Positions 17,151 to 25,461 of a stretch of DNA of 57,447 nucleotides are shown one piece after another (within the stretch, counting starts at the first letter, position 1; every line of letters starts with the position of its first letter). A program made the translations under genes and the position numbers. The DNA is taken from assembly GCA_035938875.1 (NCBI GenBank), contig DASZGL010000128.1, positions 1 through 57,447 of the forward strand, in the 5' to 3' direction. This DNA comes from DASZGL01 sp035938875. Lineage in GTDB: Bacteria > Chloroflexota > Dormibacteria > Aeolococcales > Aeolococcaceae. The notes beneath the pieces are model-generated. The model searched no databases. It saw nothing but the letters and a program-made list of their open reading frames with translations, and was not told where the DNA came from.

Positions 17151-18596
17151 TCAGGCGTCGTAGTAGAGGAAGTACTCGTAGGGGTGCGGACGGAGGTTGA
17201 CTGGGTCGACCTCACGCTCGCGCTTGTAGGCGATCCAGGTGTAGATCAGGTCATCGGTGAAGACACCGCCCTTCTGCAGGAAGGCGTTGTCGTCCTCGAG
17301 CGCGTCGAGCACCTCGGGGAGAGAGCCGGGTAGGTCCTTCACCTGCGCCGCCATCTCCGGGTCGAGGTCGTAGAGGTCGGCCTCGATCGGCTTGGGCGGC
17401 TCGATCTTGTTCTCGATGCCGTCCAGCCCGGCCATGAGCATCGCCGAGAACGCCAGGTAGGGATTGCACGTCGGATCCGGAGAACGGAACTCGAGCCTGC
17501 GCGCCGCGGGCTTGTCGCTGTAGGTCGGGATGCGCACGCAGGCGCTGCGATTGCGCGCCGAGTAGGCGAGCTTGATCGGCGCCTCGTATCCCGGGACCAG
17601 GCGCCGGTAGCTGTTGGTCGTCGGTGCGGCGAAGGCGAGCAGCGCCGGTGCGTGCTTCAGCAGCCCTCCGATGTACCAGCGCGCCAGGTCGCTGAGCAGC
17701 GCGTAGCCGTCGCGGTCGTAGAAGAGGTTGCTGCCGTCCTTCCACAGCGACTGGTGAGTGTGCATGCCGCTGCCGTTGTCCATGAACAGTGGCTTGGGCA
17801 TGAACGTCGCCGTATAACCGTGCTGATAGCACACGTTCTTGACGATGTACTTGTAGGCGAGCACCTTGTCGGCCATCGTCGTCAGCGTGTCGAAGCGCAT
17901 GTCGATCTCGGTCTGTCCGGCGGTGCCGACCTCGTGATGGTGCACCTCGATGTCGATGCCCGCGTCGATCATCGCCAGCACGATGCGACTGCGCAGATCC
18001 TGCAGCTTGTCCATCGGCGGCACGGGGAAGTACCCCTCCTTGTGCCGCGGCCGGTAGCCGAGGTTGGCGACGTGGTTCTGCCCGCTGTTCCAGATGCCCT
18101 CGATGGAGTCGACGTGGTAGTAGCCTTCGTGGGCGTTCTGGTCGAAGCGCACCGAGTTGAAGATGTAGAACTCTGCCTCGGGCCCCCAGTAGGAGGTGTC
18201 GGCGACCCCCGTGGTGCGCAGGTACTCCTCGGCCTTCTGGCTGACGTAGCGAGGATCGCGGCTGTAGGGATCGCGACGGATGGGGTCCTTGATGTCGCAG
18301 ACGATGGAGAGCGTGGGCACCTCGAGGCAGGGATCGACGACCGCCGTCGAGGCGTCGGGGAAGAGGAGCATGTCGCTCTCGTGGATGGCCTGGAAGCCCC
18401 GGATGCTCGACCCGTCGAAGCCGATGCCCTCGCTGAACAGCTCCTCGGTCATCTCGCCGACGGGGATGCTGAAGTGCTGCCACGTGCCGGGCAGGTCGGT
18501 GAAGCGAAGGTCGACGATCTTCACCCCCTGCTCCTTCGCCCGGGCGATCACCTGGGCGGGCGATACCTTGGCGGCTACCTTCTCGTCGATCGCCAT
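17151..18596 (-). CDS. glnA: Glutamine synthetase, type I (GSI-beta-like)
   Basis: Makes glutamine from glutamate, ammonia and ATP; a dodecamer in the cytoplasm. 481 residues. Motifs include GFDGSSIRGFQAIHESDM, the metal-site WGPEAEFYIF, the ATP-site MPKPLFMDNGSGMH and NRSACVRIP. LYDLDPE contains Tyr409 at the place of the adenylylated Tyr of beta-type enzymes, so covalent control is possible. GAGGAGGAG lies just upstream of the ATG. It is a single gene with its own promoter region (18597-18841) that holds a dyad shared with amtB and the second synthetase. Confidence 0.96.
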   Translation of the reverse strand: MAIDEKVAAKVSPAQVIARAKEQGVKIVDLRFTDLPGTWQHFSIPVGEMTEELFSEGIGFDGSSIRGFQAIHESDMLLFPDASTAVVDPCLEVPTLSIVCDIKDPIRRDPYSRDPRYVSQKAEEYLRTTGVADTSYWGPEAEFYIFNSVRFDQNAHEGYYHVDSIEGIWNSGQNHVANLGYRPRHKEGYFPVPPMDKLQDLRSRIVLAMIDAGIDIEVHHHEVGTAGQTEIDMRFDTLTTMADKVLAYKYIVKNVCYQHGYTATFMPKPLFMDNGSGMHTHQSLWKDGSNLFYDRDGYALLSDLARWYIGGLLKHAPALLAFAAPTTNSYRRLVPGYEAPIKLAYSARNRSACVRIPTYSDKPAARRLEFRSPDPTCNPYLAFSAMLMAGLDGIENKIEPPKPIEADLYDLDPEMAAQVKDLPGSLPEVLDALEDDNAFLQKGGVFTDDLIYTWIAYKREREVDPVNLRPHPYEYFLYYDA

Positions 18597-18737
18597 GCGC
18601 TCCTCCTCGTGGCGGGGCGCACCCGGACCCTCCCGAGGCGTGCGCCCACGCGCGGTTCGTGGCCGTTCGGGGCGAAGCGTACGCCGGGGGACGGTCGGCC
18701 CTCTATGGTCGAGTCGTCCGAATCACCACGCGGGGAT

Positions 18738-18756
18738 CTTGTGCGCAGCGCATCAG
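18738..18756. promoter_or_regulatory. Nitrogen-regulon candidate operator, glnA copy
   Basis: CTTGTGCGCAGCGCATCAG: half-sites CTTGTGC and GCATCAG spaced by five bases, 142 bases upstream of glnA. It matches dyads upstream of amtB and the second glutamine synthetase gene in sequence and spacing. The rest of 18597-18841 holds the glnA leader and no other gene. Confidence 0.5.
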
Positions 18757-18841
18757 GTTGACGACAGCGCCGTGACCGTCATGTATGGACTGCCCAAGGT
18801 GGTGCCGCTTCCCGACCCCGAGAGGCGGGATCAGCTGGAGA

Positions 18842-19138
18842 TCAGGCCGCCGGTGCCGGGGGTCTCAGCGCGTCGAGGGCGCCTCGGGCGCCCGCTTTGT
18901 CCTTGAAGTAGTCCTTGTTGATCGGCGTGTACTCGGCCCACTTCTCGGGGACGTCCTCCTCCGCGAAGATGGCGTCCACCGGGCAGGGATCGACGCAGGC
19001 TCCGCAGTCGATGCACTCATCCGGATCGATGAACAGCATCCTGTCCTCGTCCTCGCCGATGATGCAGTCGACGGGGCAGACCTCGACGCAGGACTTGTCT
19101 TTGAGGTCGACGCAGGGCTCGGTGATGATGTAGGTCAT
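18842..19138 (-). CDS. fdxA: 7Fe ferredoxin (3Fe-4S plus 4Fe-4S), FdxA type
   Basis: 98-residue low-potential electron carrier. It begins MTYIITEPCVDLKDKSCVEV, the FdxA signature. The first cluster uses Cys in PCVDLKDKSCVEVCPVDC, with the spacing that leaves one cluster 3Fe-4S. The second is the complete CIDCGACVDPCPVDAI. An acidic middle and an Ala/Pro tail follow. It could serve the KorAB oxidoreductase encoded 9 kb away, but no physical link is seen. The ATG at 19138 starts exactly at the family N-terminus. Confidence 0.93.
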   Translation of the reverse strand: MTYIITEPCVDLKDKSCVEVCPVDCIIGEDEDRMLFIDPDECIDCGACVDPCPVDAIFAEEDVPEKWAEYTPINKDYFKDKAGARGALDALRPPAPAA

Positions 19139-19181
19139 GGGCGATTCCGCTTGGGTCGCACGTTGGCGACCCGAGCGGTCA

Positions 19182-19187
19182 AGTTTA
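19182..19187 (-). promoter_or_regulatory. Candidate -10 box for fdxA
   Basis: TAAACT on the minus strand, 43 bases before the ATG. Between it and the gene lies a small hairpin, GCGACCC (19166-19172) pairing with GGGTCGC (19153-19159). Confidence 0.4.
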
Positions 19188-19223
19188 GCAAGGGGTCTGG
19201 CGGGCCGCCCGTCAGGCAGGAGG

Positions 19224-19256
19224 ACGCCCCGCGGCGCGCGTCGCGCCGCGGGGCGT
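19224..19256 (-). terminator. Strong hairpin terminator after amtB-glnK
   Basis: Perfect 15-bp GC-rich stem with a three-base loop, 18 bases after the glnK stop codon. No T-tract follows. Confidence 0.75.
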
Positions 19257-19274
19257 GTTCTCGGCGCGGTTTTG

Positions 19275-19643
19275 TCAGTGGCCCCAGTGCTCGGGAATGC
19301 GATGCTGGACGATCTCGTCACCCTTCTCGCCGGTGCGGATGCGGATCGCCTGCTCCACCACGGTCACGAAGATCTTTCCGTCGCCCACCTCTCCGGTGTG
19401 AGCTGCCTTCTGGATGGCCTCGACGACGCCGTCGGCGCGAACCTGGGGAACGACCACCTCGATCTTCACCTTGCGCTGGAGGGAGATGTTCGCCCGCGTG
19501 CCGCGATACATCTCTGTGTATCCACGCTGTGCCCCGCACCCCAGCACTTCGGTGACCGTCAGTCCCGATGCCCCCAGGCCGTCAAGAGCATCTTGTACAG
19601 CCTGTAGCTTCTCGGGGCGGATGATCGCCTCGATCTTCCTCAT
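19275..19643 (-). CDS. glnK: P-II nitrogen regulatory protein lacking Tyr51
   Basis: Trimeric sensor of 2-oxoglutarate, ATP and ADP that controls AmtB and other nitrogen proteins. 122 residues. It aligns without gaps to E. coli GlnB through the T-loop: GCGAQRGYTEMYRGTRANIS. Position 51, the uridylylated or adenylylated Tyr of other P-II proteins, is Ala; Tyr46 is kept. The C-terminal signature GDGKIFVTVVEQAIRIRTGE is intact. The ATG overlaps the amtB stop (ATGA), the standard amtB-glnK pairing. Covalent modification at residue 51 is therefore impossible; ligand binding alone probably controls it. Confidence 0.93.
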   Translation of the reverse strand: MRKIEAIIRPEKLQAVQDALDGLGASGLTVTEVLGCGAQRGYTEMYRGTRANISLQRKVKIEVVVPQVRADGVVEAIQKAAHTGEVGDGKIFVTVVEQAIRIRTGEKGDEIVQHRIPEHWGH

Positions 19644-21133
19644 GCCCTGCTCTCCGCCGCCACGCTGACATTCGCGGGCGCCGTTCCAGCCAGCCGTCGA
19701 GCCGGGTCGCTGAGCGCGTCAGGATGGATGTACGCACCACCGGGGACGGGCATGAACTGCTCCGGGTAGCCCCACATGCCGTGCTCGCTGATGTCGAGCC
19801 CATCGATCTCGTGGCGCTCACTGACACGCAGCCCGACAGTCTTCTTGATCGCATAGAAGATGGTGAACGACAGGACGAAGACGGTCACGAAGGCGACCCC
19901 GACCGCCAGCGCCTGAGCGCCCAGCTGATTGAAGCGGTGGGTGTAGAAGAGGCCACCCTCGCCGACGCCGTTGAACCCGGCCAGGTCAGGATCGGTGAAG
20001 AGTCCGCAGCTCAGGGTGCCCCAGATTCCCGCCAGACCGTGAGCGCTCAGCGCACCCACCGGGTCGTCGAGGATCTTGTCGATTGCGATGACACCGAACA
20101 CCACGATGACGCCTGCCACAGCGCCGATGACGATGGCGAAGAATGGCTGCACGTATCCGGATGGAGCCGTGATCGCGACCAGCGCGGCGATGGCACCGTT
20201 GCCGATCATGCCGACGTCAAGCGACTTCTGCACGAAGTAGATGGCCGCCATCGCACCCAGGGCGCCTGCCGCCGCAGCCAGGTTGGTGGTGATGACGACG
20301 TCGGCGAAGTGCAGCTGGGTGGCGTTGAGCGTCGACCCTGGGTTGAACCCGAACCACCCGAACCACAGGATGATGACGCCGAGCTGTGCCAGCGGCATGT
20401 TGTGACCGGGGATGGCGTTGGGCTTGCCGTCCTTGCCGTACTTGCCGATGCGCGGTCCGAGCAGCAGTAGTCCTGCGAAGCCCGCGGTCGCTCCGGTGAG
20501 GTGGACGACGGTCGATCCGGCGAAGTCCTGCGCGCCGAAGTGCGACATCAACCAGCCGCCGCCGAAGAGCCAGTGGCTGATCAGCGGGTAGATGAAGCCC
20601 GCGAACGGCACCGCGAAGATGATGTAGACGATGAATTTGGTGCGCTCCAGCATCGTGCCCCAGACGATGGCCAGCGACACCGCGCAGAAAACGAATTCGA
20701 AGAAGAACTTGGCGGCCGCCGGCGCAGTCGAGGTGGAGAGCTGGGGTAGATCGATCACCGAACCCGGCAGAAAGCGCGGGACGAAGCCGGTGCCGCCGAT
20801 GATCGGGAAGACACCACTGGCCGCCGCCCCGAAGGCGAAGGCGAAGCCAACCGCCCAGTAGACGATGGAGGCGATGCTGAGATTGACCAGGATCTTGGCC
20901 ACCACGGTGCCGACGTTCTTCATGCGTGTGAAGCCGACCTCGAGCATCGCGAAGCCGGCCTGCATGAAGAGCACGAGAACCGCGGCGACGACGACCCACA
21001 CCGTGTCCGCGGCGACCCCCGCCGCCTGGGTGGCGGTGTTGTCGGGAGCGGTATCAGCGAGGACTCGGACGGGGATGAATACGGCAGCCGCCGCAATGGC
21101 CATTCCCAGTAGGACACGGTGATGTCGTCGCAA
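19640..21133 (-). CDS. amtB: Ammonium transporter
   Basis: Trimeric ammonium channel/transporter with a signal sequence and eleven membrane segments, about 497 residues. The pore twin His are in GSTVVHLTGATAGF and SAHGLAGIWGT; MLEVGFTRMKNVG is the family's early signature. The start is TTG 21133, chosen for AAGGAG seven bases upstream and a normal signal peptide; no good ribosome site precedes the further-upstream start at 21211. It forms an operon with glnK (four-base overlap) and ends in the hairpin at 19224-19256. Expression is probably induced under nitrogen limitation through the dyad at 21247. Confidence 0.95.
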   Translation of the reverse strand: MRRHHRVLLGMAIAAAAVFIPVRVLADTAPDNTATQAAGVAADTVWVVVAAVLVLFMQAGFAMLEVGFTRMKNVGTVVAKILVNLSIASIVYWAVGFAFAFGAAASGVFPIIGGTGFVPRFLPGSVIDLPQLSTSTAPAAAKFFFEFVFCAVSLAIVWGTMLERTKFIVYIIFAVPFAGFIYPLISHWLFGGGWLMSHFGAQDFAGSTVVHLTGATAGFAGLLLLGPRIGKYGKDGKPNAIPGHNMPLAQLGVIILWFGWFGFNPGSTLNATQLHFADVVITTNLAAAAGALGAMAAIYFVQKSLDVGMIGNGAIAALVAITAPSGYVQPFFAIVIGAVAGVIVVFGVIAIDKILDDPVGALSAHGLAGIWGTLSCGLFTDPDLAGFNGVGEGGLFYTHRFNQLGAQALAVGVAFVTVFVLSFTIFYAIKKTVGLRVSERHEIDGLDISEHGMWGYPEQFMPVPGGAYIHPDALSDPARRLAGTAPANVSVAAESRA

Positions 21134-21246
21134 GCTCTGCTCCTTACTCCCTCTGCTGGTCGGCGCGCTGGACGCGCTCGCAGAGAGGCTACCGGCTCGG
21201 GCGCGAAGCACTGATCGACGGAATGCACAGAATCATTCGTGGCGAT

Positions 21247-21265
21247 CTTGTGCGTATTGCATAAG
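21247..21265. promoter_or_regulatory. Nitrogen-regulon candidate operator, amtB copy
   Basis: CTTGTGCGTATTGCATAAG: half-sites CTTGTGC and GCATAAG spaced by five bases, with one mismatch in the dyad, 114 bases upstream of the amtB start. It is the most symmetrical of the three copies. Confidence 0.55.
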
Positions 21266-21317
21266 GCGCACGGACGGTGAATTCGACGTGGCACCACCAG
21301 AGAGCTCACCACCCGTA

Positions 21318-21345
21318 ACCGGGCCGGCGTCGATGCCGGCCCGGT
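21318..21345 (-). terminator. Hairpin terminator after pucR
   Basis: Perfect 11-bp stem ACCGGGCCGGC with a six-base loop, 144 bases past the pucR stop. No T-tract. Confidence 0.6.
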
Positions 21346-21489
21346 CGTGTGGGGGAGGAGGCAAGGTGTGGCGCTGCGCACTTCGCAGAGTACGAGCGCG
21401 ATGCATGACCCGCCGACGGGCGTCCGCGACAGAACCTGCCTGACACTCTCTGTGCGCCGCGCCGCAAGCCGCGCCCTCGCGCGGCCGGC

Positions 21490-23121
21490 TTACGCCGTCG
21501 CTTGCAGCACGTCGCGCAGCTTGAGGCAGAGGTGGAGGTTGAGACGCGTCTCCGAGTTGTCGAGGCGAAGGTTGCCGATGTCCTCGATGCGTCGCAGCCG
21601 GTAGAGGACCGTGTTGCGGTGCAGGTGGAGCAGCTGGGCGATCTCCGTCGGCGAGCCGTGGCAGCGGAAGAACGCCTCGAGCGTCTTCATCAGTCCCGCT
21701 CCGGTGCGCTTGTCGTACTCGACGAGCGCGCTCACCTGGTCGTCGTAGAACTCGTGCAGCTCCGACTGTCCCTGCATGGCGAAGAGCAGCCGGTGCAGGC
21801 CCAGGTCGGCAAAGGCGATCACCGCACCGCCACCGAAGAGTCGCGTGCCCATGGTGAGCGACTGCTCGGCCTCGCGATAGGAGGCACGGACGCCGCCGAT
21901 CCCCGCCTTGGCACGTCCCATACCGACCGAGACGTCGCCGGAACCGAGAGCGCCGGCGCACTCCAGCCGCAGGTCGGCGGCGAGCCGCCGGATGTCGAGC
22001 ACAGCACCGTCGGAAGGCATGGGCAACACCGCGGCCAGGGCGCCCTGCCGGATCGCGGCCAGCGCGTGCGTCGCCCGGCGGCGGATCCATCCCTGGGCAC
22101 CGAGCATCAGCTGGTCGCGGACGACCCGGTTGGACGCCTCGGCAACGCCGTCGCGGCGTACGACCAGCACCACGGTGTCGCCGGAGAGGTCGAAGCCGAG
22201 TCGCTCGGCGCGATGCATGACCGCCGTCTCCGAGGAGTACGTGCCGGCGAGCAACGACTCGAGGAACTCGCCCTCGAGCTCATCGCGTGCCTGGAGGACG
22301 GCGCGCTCGCGGTCGAGCTCGATGGCGCACGCGGAGGCGGCGCGAGCGACGGCGAGCCGGGCCAGCTGGTCGAGATCGGCCTCGGCGGCGACGATCGAGA
22401 TGAATCCGCCAATCCCGTCACGAACAGGGACGGGCGCGACCAGCCTGGCCATTCCGGCGTTCCCCAGCTTGAACTCGTGCACCGGCGGGTCGGCGGCGAT
22501 GACGGCAACGCCCTCTGCCCAGCGGCGGACGCGCGCGGCCTCCTTCTCGAGGTTGGCGATGAGCCCGTCGTTCGACGTCGCGGCTGAGGCATGGCGCACC
22601 TTGCCGTTGAGCTCCTGCCAGGTGACGGCGTGGCCGGTGATCTCAGCAACGCGATCGACGATCGCCGCCATGCCGGCGCCGGCAAGGGCCAGCTCCATCA
22701 GCTGCGTATGCAGCTCCTGCTGACGCTCGTGCAGGAGGGTGCGCTGGTCGAGGATGAAACGCACCACCGACTGCTGCACGTCGGCGAGGTGGACACCGTC
22801 GGGGAGGCCGAGCAGCGGCAGCATCATGCGCTCGGCGATGGCGATGGACTCCGCCGATGCCTCACCGACGACGGCGACGGCGACGCCGCCCTTCTCGGCG
22901 AAGCTCTGGATCACCTGGGCGAGGTCGAGGCGCTCGTCGAGCAGACGGATGCTGCGCACCGGGACGAAGGCCATCTCCCCACCCTTGATGGTCTCGAAGG
23001 CCGGCGGACGGGTCCGCAACGACGTCGCCCACTCGACTCGCCTTTCCAGCCCTGTGCCCCCGCCGAGCAGCTCCGTCTGCGGAGGCAGTGCACCGCGCCA
23101 GACGTCCTTGACCGTGATCAC
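21490..23121 (-). CDS. PucR/CdaR-family transcriptional regulator
   Basis: 543 residues in the three-part PucR layout. The N-terminal PucR domain (about 1-125) opens MITVKDVWRGALPPQTELLGG. A GAF-like sensor plus a CdaR GGDEF-like region occupies about 150-420. The C-terminal helix-turn-helix reads LEAFFRCHGSPTEIAQLLHLHRNTVLYRLRRIEDI, split here as LEAFFRCHGSPTEIAQ and LHLHRNTVLYRLRRIE. Family members activate purine, amino acid or diacid catabolism. Its GTG start lies 12 bases after the second glutamine synthetase gene, so it is co-transcribed and is the leading candidate to bind the three shared dyads. The ligand is unknown. Confidence 0.9.
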   Translation of the reverse strand: MITVKDVWRGALPPQTELLGGGTGLERRVEWATSLRTRPPAFETIKGGEMAFVPVRSIRLLDERLDLAQVIQSFAEKGGVAVAVVGEASAESIAIAERMMLPLLGLPDGVHLADVQQSVVRFILDQRTLLHERQQELHTQLMELALAGAGMAAIVDRVAEITGHAVTWQELNGKVRHASAATSNDGLIANLEKEAARVRRWAEGVAVIAADPPVHEFKLGNAGMARLVAPVPVRDGIGGFISIVAAEADLDQLARLAVARAASACAIELDRERAVLQARDELEGEFLESLLAGTYSSETAVMHRAERLGFDLSGDTVVLVVRRDGVAEASNRVVRDQLMLGAQGWIRRRATHALAAIRQGALAAVLPMPSDGAVLDIRRLAADLRLECAGALGSGDVSVGMGRAKAGIGGVRASYREAEQSLTMGTRLFGGGAVIAFADLGLHRLLFAMQGQSELHEFYDDQVSALVEYDKRTGAGLMKTLEAFFRCHGSPTEIAQLLHLHRNTVLYRLRRIEDIGNLRLDNSETRLNLHLCLKLRDVLQATA

Positions 23122-23133
23122 GTCAGCGCGTCC

Positions 23134-24480
23134 TCACGCGAGCTCCAGGTATTTGTCCATCTCCCATTGCGTCACCTGCATCCGATATTCACGCCACTCG
23201 AGCGCCTTGGCTTCCACGAAGCGCTCGGCGAGGTGGTCGCCGAGGGCATCGAGAACGACCTCGTCGCGCTGAAATGCGTCGACGGCGTCCTTGAGGCTGT
23301 CGGGAAGAAGGCCGACGTTGCGACGCTCCAGCTCGACGTCGTCGAAACCGTAGAGCGACTCCTCGACCGGTGGCGGTAGCGGCAGGCGCCGTTCGATGCC
23401 GTCGAGGCCGCAGCGCAGCATCACCGCGTAGGCGAGGTAGGGATTGCACGAAGGATCCGGACTGCGCAGCTCGACCCGCGTCGTCTGCGCCCGGGTGACG
23501 TGGGGCACTCGGATCAGCGCCCCTCGGTTGGTGCGCGCCCAGGAGACCACCACCGGGGCCTCGAACCCGCGCACCAGGCGCTTGTAGGAGTTGACCAGGG
23601 GCGACAGGACGACGCACATGCCCGCGGCGTGGTGCAGCTGTCCGGCGATGAAGTGCTTGGCCAGGTCGCTGAGCCCGTACTCGTCACGGGCGTCGACGAA
23701 TGCATTGGCCCCGTCGAACGACTGCAGGCTCTGGTGGACGTGCATGCCGTTGCCGTTGAGGCCGATGAAGGGCTTGGGCATGAAGCTGGCCAGAAGTCCT
23801 GCCTGCTGCGCCACCGCCTTCAGCGCATAGCGGAAGGTGACGATGTCGTCGGCGCTCTTCAGCGCGGCCGACTGACTGAAGTCGATCTCGTGCTGTCCGG
23901 CGGCGACCTCGTGGTGCGCGGTGTTGACCTCGATGCCCAGCGCCTGCAGCGCCGAGACCATCGCCTGGCGCACGGTCACGCTCTGGTCGGTGGAGAAGTC
24001 GAAGTAGCCACCCCGGTCGTGGGGCAGCGGCTGGATGCTGCCGTCCTCGCCGCGACGCAGCAGGAAGAACTCCACCTCGGGCCCGCAGCGGTAGTCGTAA
24101 CCCAGCGCTCGGGCACGCTCGGTCGCCCGCTGCAGCGCGCCACGGGGATCGCCGGGATAGGCCTCGCCGTCGGGCGTGTGCGCCCAGCAGATCAGCCGTG
24201 CCGTGGGCGGGGTGCCTGCCCAGGGGAGCACGCGAAAGGTCTCCAGGTCGGGCCGCAGGTACATGTCGCTCTCGGCGGTGCGGGCAAAGGACTCCACCGA
24301 CGAGCCGTCGAACCAGGTGCCGTGCTCGATGGTGTCGGGCAGTTGGTCGGCGGGGATGGTCACCGTCTTGACCGCCCCCATGACGTCGGTGAACTGCAGG
24401 TCGACGTAGCGGACACCGCCGGCCTCGGCGGTCGCCAGGACCTCTCGGGCAAGGTCGGTTGCCGTTGTGCGAGTGGCCAC
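23134..24480 (-). CDS. Glutamine synthetase type I, alpha-like second copy
   Basis: 448 residues, shorter than the glnA product. Motifs are complete: WFDGSSVESFARTAESDMYL, CGPEVEFFLL, MPKPFIGLNGNGMHVHQSL and NRGALIRVP. RPDLETFRVLPW matches the feedback-inhibition segment of alpha-type enzymes. The LYDLPP-type adenylylation site is replaced by LYGFDD in a shortened region, so control is probably allosteric. The GTG start has GGAGGA four to five bases upstream. It could be a true glutamine synthetase or a GlnA-like enzyme acting on other amines. It heads an operon with the PucR regulator. Confidence 0.9.
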   Translation of the reverse strand: MATRTTATDLAREVLATAEAGGVRYVDLQFTDVMGAVKTVTIPADQLPDTIEHGTWFDGSSVESFARTAESDMYLRPDLETFRVLPWAGTPPTARLICWAHTPDGEAYPGDPRGALQRATERARALGYDYRCGPEVEFFLLRRGEDGSIQPLPHDRGGYFDFSTDQSVTVRQAMVSALQALGIEVNTAHHEVAAGQHEIDFSQSAALKSADDIVTFRYALKAVAQQAGLLASFMPKPFIGLNGNGMHVHQSLQSFDGANAFVDARDEYGLSDLAKHFIAGQLHHAAGMCVVLSPLVNSYKRLVRGFEAPVVVSWARTNRGALIRVPHVTRAQTTRVELRSPDPSCNPYLAYAVMLRCGLDGIERRLPLPPPVEESLYGFDDVELERRNVGLLPDSLKDAVDAFQRDEVVLDALGDHLAERFVEAKALEWREYRMQVTQWEMDKYLELA

Positions 24481-24523
24481 GGGGTCCTCCGGATGCGACG
24501 GCTATGGCGCCGCGCCCAAGTAT

Positions 24524-24550
24524 GGCACTGGATTCCATGGTAACGGTGCC
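24524..24550. promoter_or_regulatory. Dyad in the leader of the second glutamine synthetase
   Basis: GGCACTG (24524-24530) faces CGGTGCC (24544-24550): six Watson-Crick pairs plus one G-T, 44 bases upstream of the start. It could be a second protein site or an RNA hairpin. Confidence 0.3.
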
Positions 24551-24564
24551 ACTCCCGCCTCGCG

Positions 24565-24583
24565 TTGATACACGCCGCACAAG
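24565..24583. promoter_or_regulatory. Nitrogen-regulon candidate operator, third copy
   Basis: TTGATACACGCCGCACAAG, the inverse orientation of the same 7-5-7 dyad (CTTGTGC-N5-GTATCAA), 85 bases upstream of the second glutamine synthetase. It is the least symmetrical copy. Confidence 0.45.
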
Positions 24584-24634
24584 ACGATGGAGCTCCGGTT
24601 CAGCAGGCCCGCCTAGCCTGGGGCTGCCGAGCCG

Positions 24635-25447
24635 TCAGGCTGTCGCGGCGTGCCTGGGGAACTGCCCGGGGCGCCGCCCCGGACCCGGCGGCCCGGCAAA
24701 TGCCTGGGCGATGGCCATCCACTCCTCGGCGAGCGGACCCTCGACGACCAGCTCGGTATCGGCGCGGTGGCGGCGCTGGGTGGCCACCAGGCAGAAGTCG
24801 ACCGCCTCGCCGCTGACCCGGTCGCTCACGGACGCGTCGCCCCACGACCAGGTGTCGCCGTCGGGCCCGCGGAGCTCGACCAGGACGTCGCTGCTGGGCA
24901 GCGCCAGGCCGTGGCTGGCGTAGTTGAAGGGGCGTGCCTTCACGGCGATGTGGGCCACGTGACGCAGCCGCGGCGTCGGCCGGCGCTCGATCCGCAGTGC
25001 GTCGGCGACGTCCTGGCCGTGGCACCAGGTCTCCATCAGCCGGGCGGTGATGAAGGAGGCGGCGCCCATGGGCGGGCCGAACCAGGGAATGCGAGTCGCC
25101 GGGTCGAGGCCGAGGAAGGCCCCGAGCATTGTGGTGCGCTGGCTGCGCCAGCAGTCGACCAGGGTTTGCGGGTCCATGGCGCGCCCCGGGCGCAGGTGGC
25201 CTTCGAGGAAGCCGGCGGGGTCCGCGGCGATCTCGGCGAGGTCAGAGTTGAACGCCTCGGGGTCAGCGGCGGCGGTGGTGGCGCTGCTGTCGAAGAAGGC
25301 CAGGTGGGCGATCTGGTCGCGCACCGCCCACCCCTCGGCGGGCGTCGGCGTGTCCCAGCCGACGGCATCCAGCGAGGCGACGATCCTGTCCAGGTCCTCG
25401 TGCTCGGCGCTCAGGTCGGCGCACAGGGAGGGGATGTCGGCGGCCAT
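24635..25447 (-). CDS. DinB/MDMPI-superfamily protein (TIGR03084-like)
   Basis: 270 residues. The N-terminal four-helix region has DLSAEHEDLDRIVASLDAVGW, EGWAVRDQIAHLAFFD and TARLMETWCHGQDVADAL. The His at IAHLA, the Glu at METW and the His at CHGQD are the likely metal triad of DinB and mycothiol-dependent maleylpyruvate isomerase proteins. The C-terminal domain with DTWSWGDASVSDRVSGEAVDFCL is the lipid-transfer-like domain of this family. A mycothiol-dependent reaction is plausible but unproven. It follows the subtilase gene after 14 bases. No clear ribosome site precedes the ATG. Confidence 0.82.
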   Translation of the reverse strand: MAADIPSLCADLSAEHEDLDRIVASLDAVGWDTPTPAEGWAVRDQIAHLAFFDSSATTAAADPEAFNSDLAEIAADPAGFLEGHLRPGRAMDPQTLVDCWRSQRTTMLGAFLGLDPATRIPWFGPPMGAASFITARLMETWCHGQDVADALRIERRPTPRLRHVAHIAVKARPFNYASHGLALPSSDVLVELRGPDGDTWSWGDASVSDRVSGEAVDFCLVATQRRHRADTELVVEGPLAEEWMAIAQAFAGPPGPGRRPGQFPRHAATA

Positions 25448-25461
25448 CGGCAGCCGCGAGA

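Larger units (their letters stand above)
21134..21489. other. Intergenic region between pucR and amtB
   Basis: 356 bases without a gene. From amtB outward it holds the amtB leader with its ribosome site, an imperfect dyad GAATG-N8-CATTC (21221-21238), the nitrogen-type operator (21247-21265) and the pucR terminator (21318-21345). About 140 bases up to the pucR stop follow, in which I see nothing. Confidence 0.7.

Noticed and set aside
17652..18761. 369-codon open frame on the plus strand
   Set aside because: Antisense of glnA; no family features.
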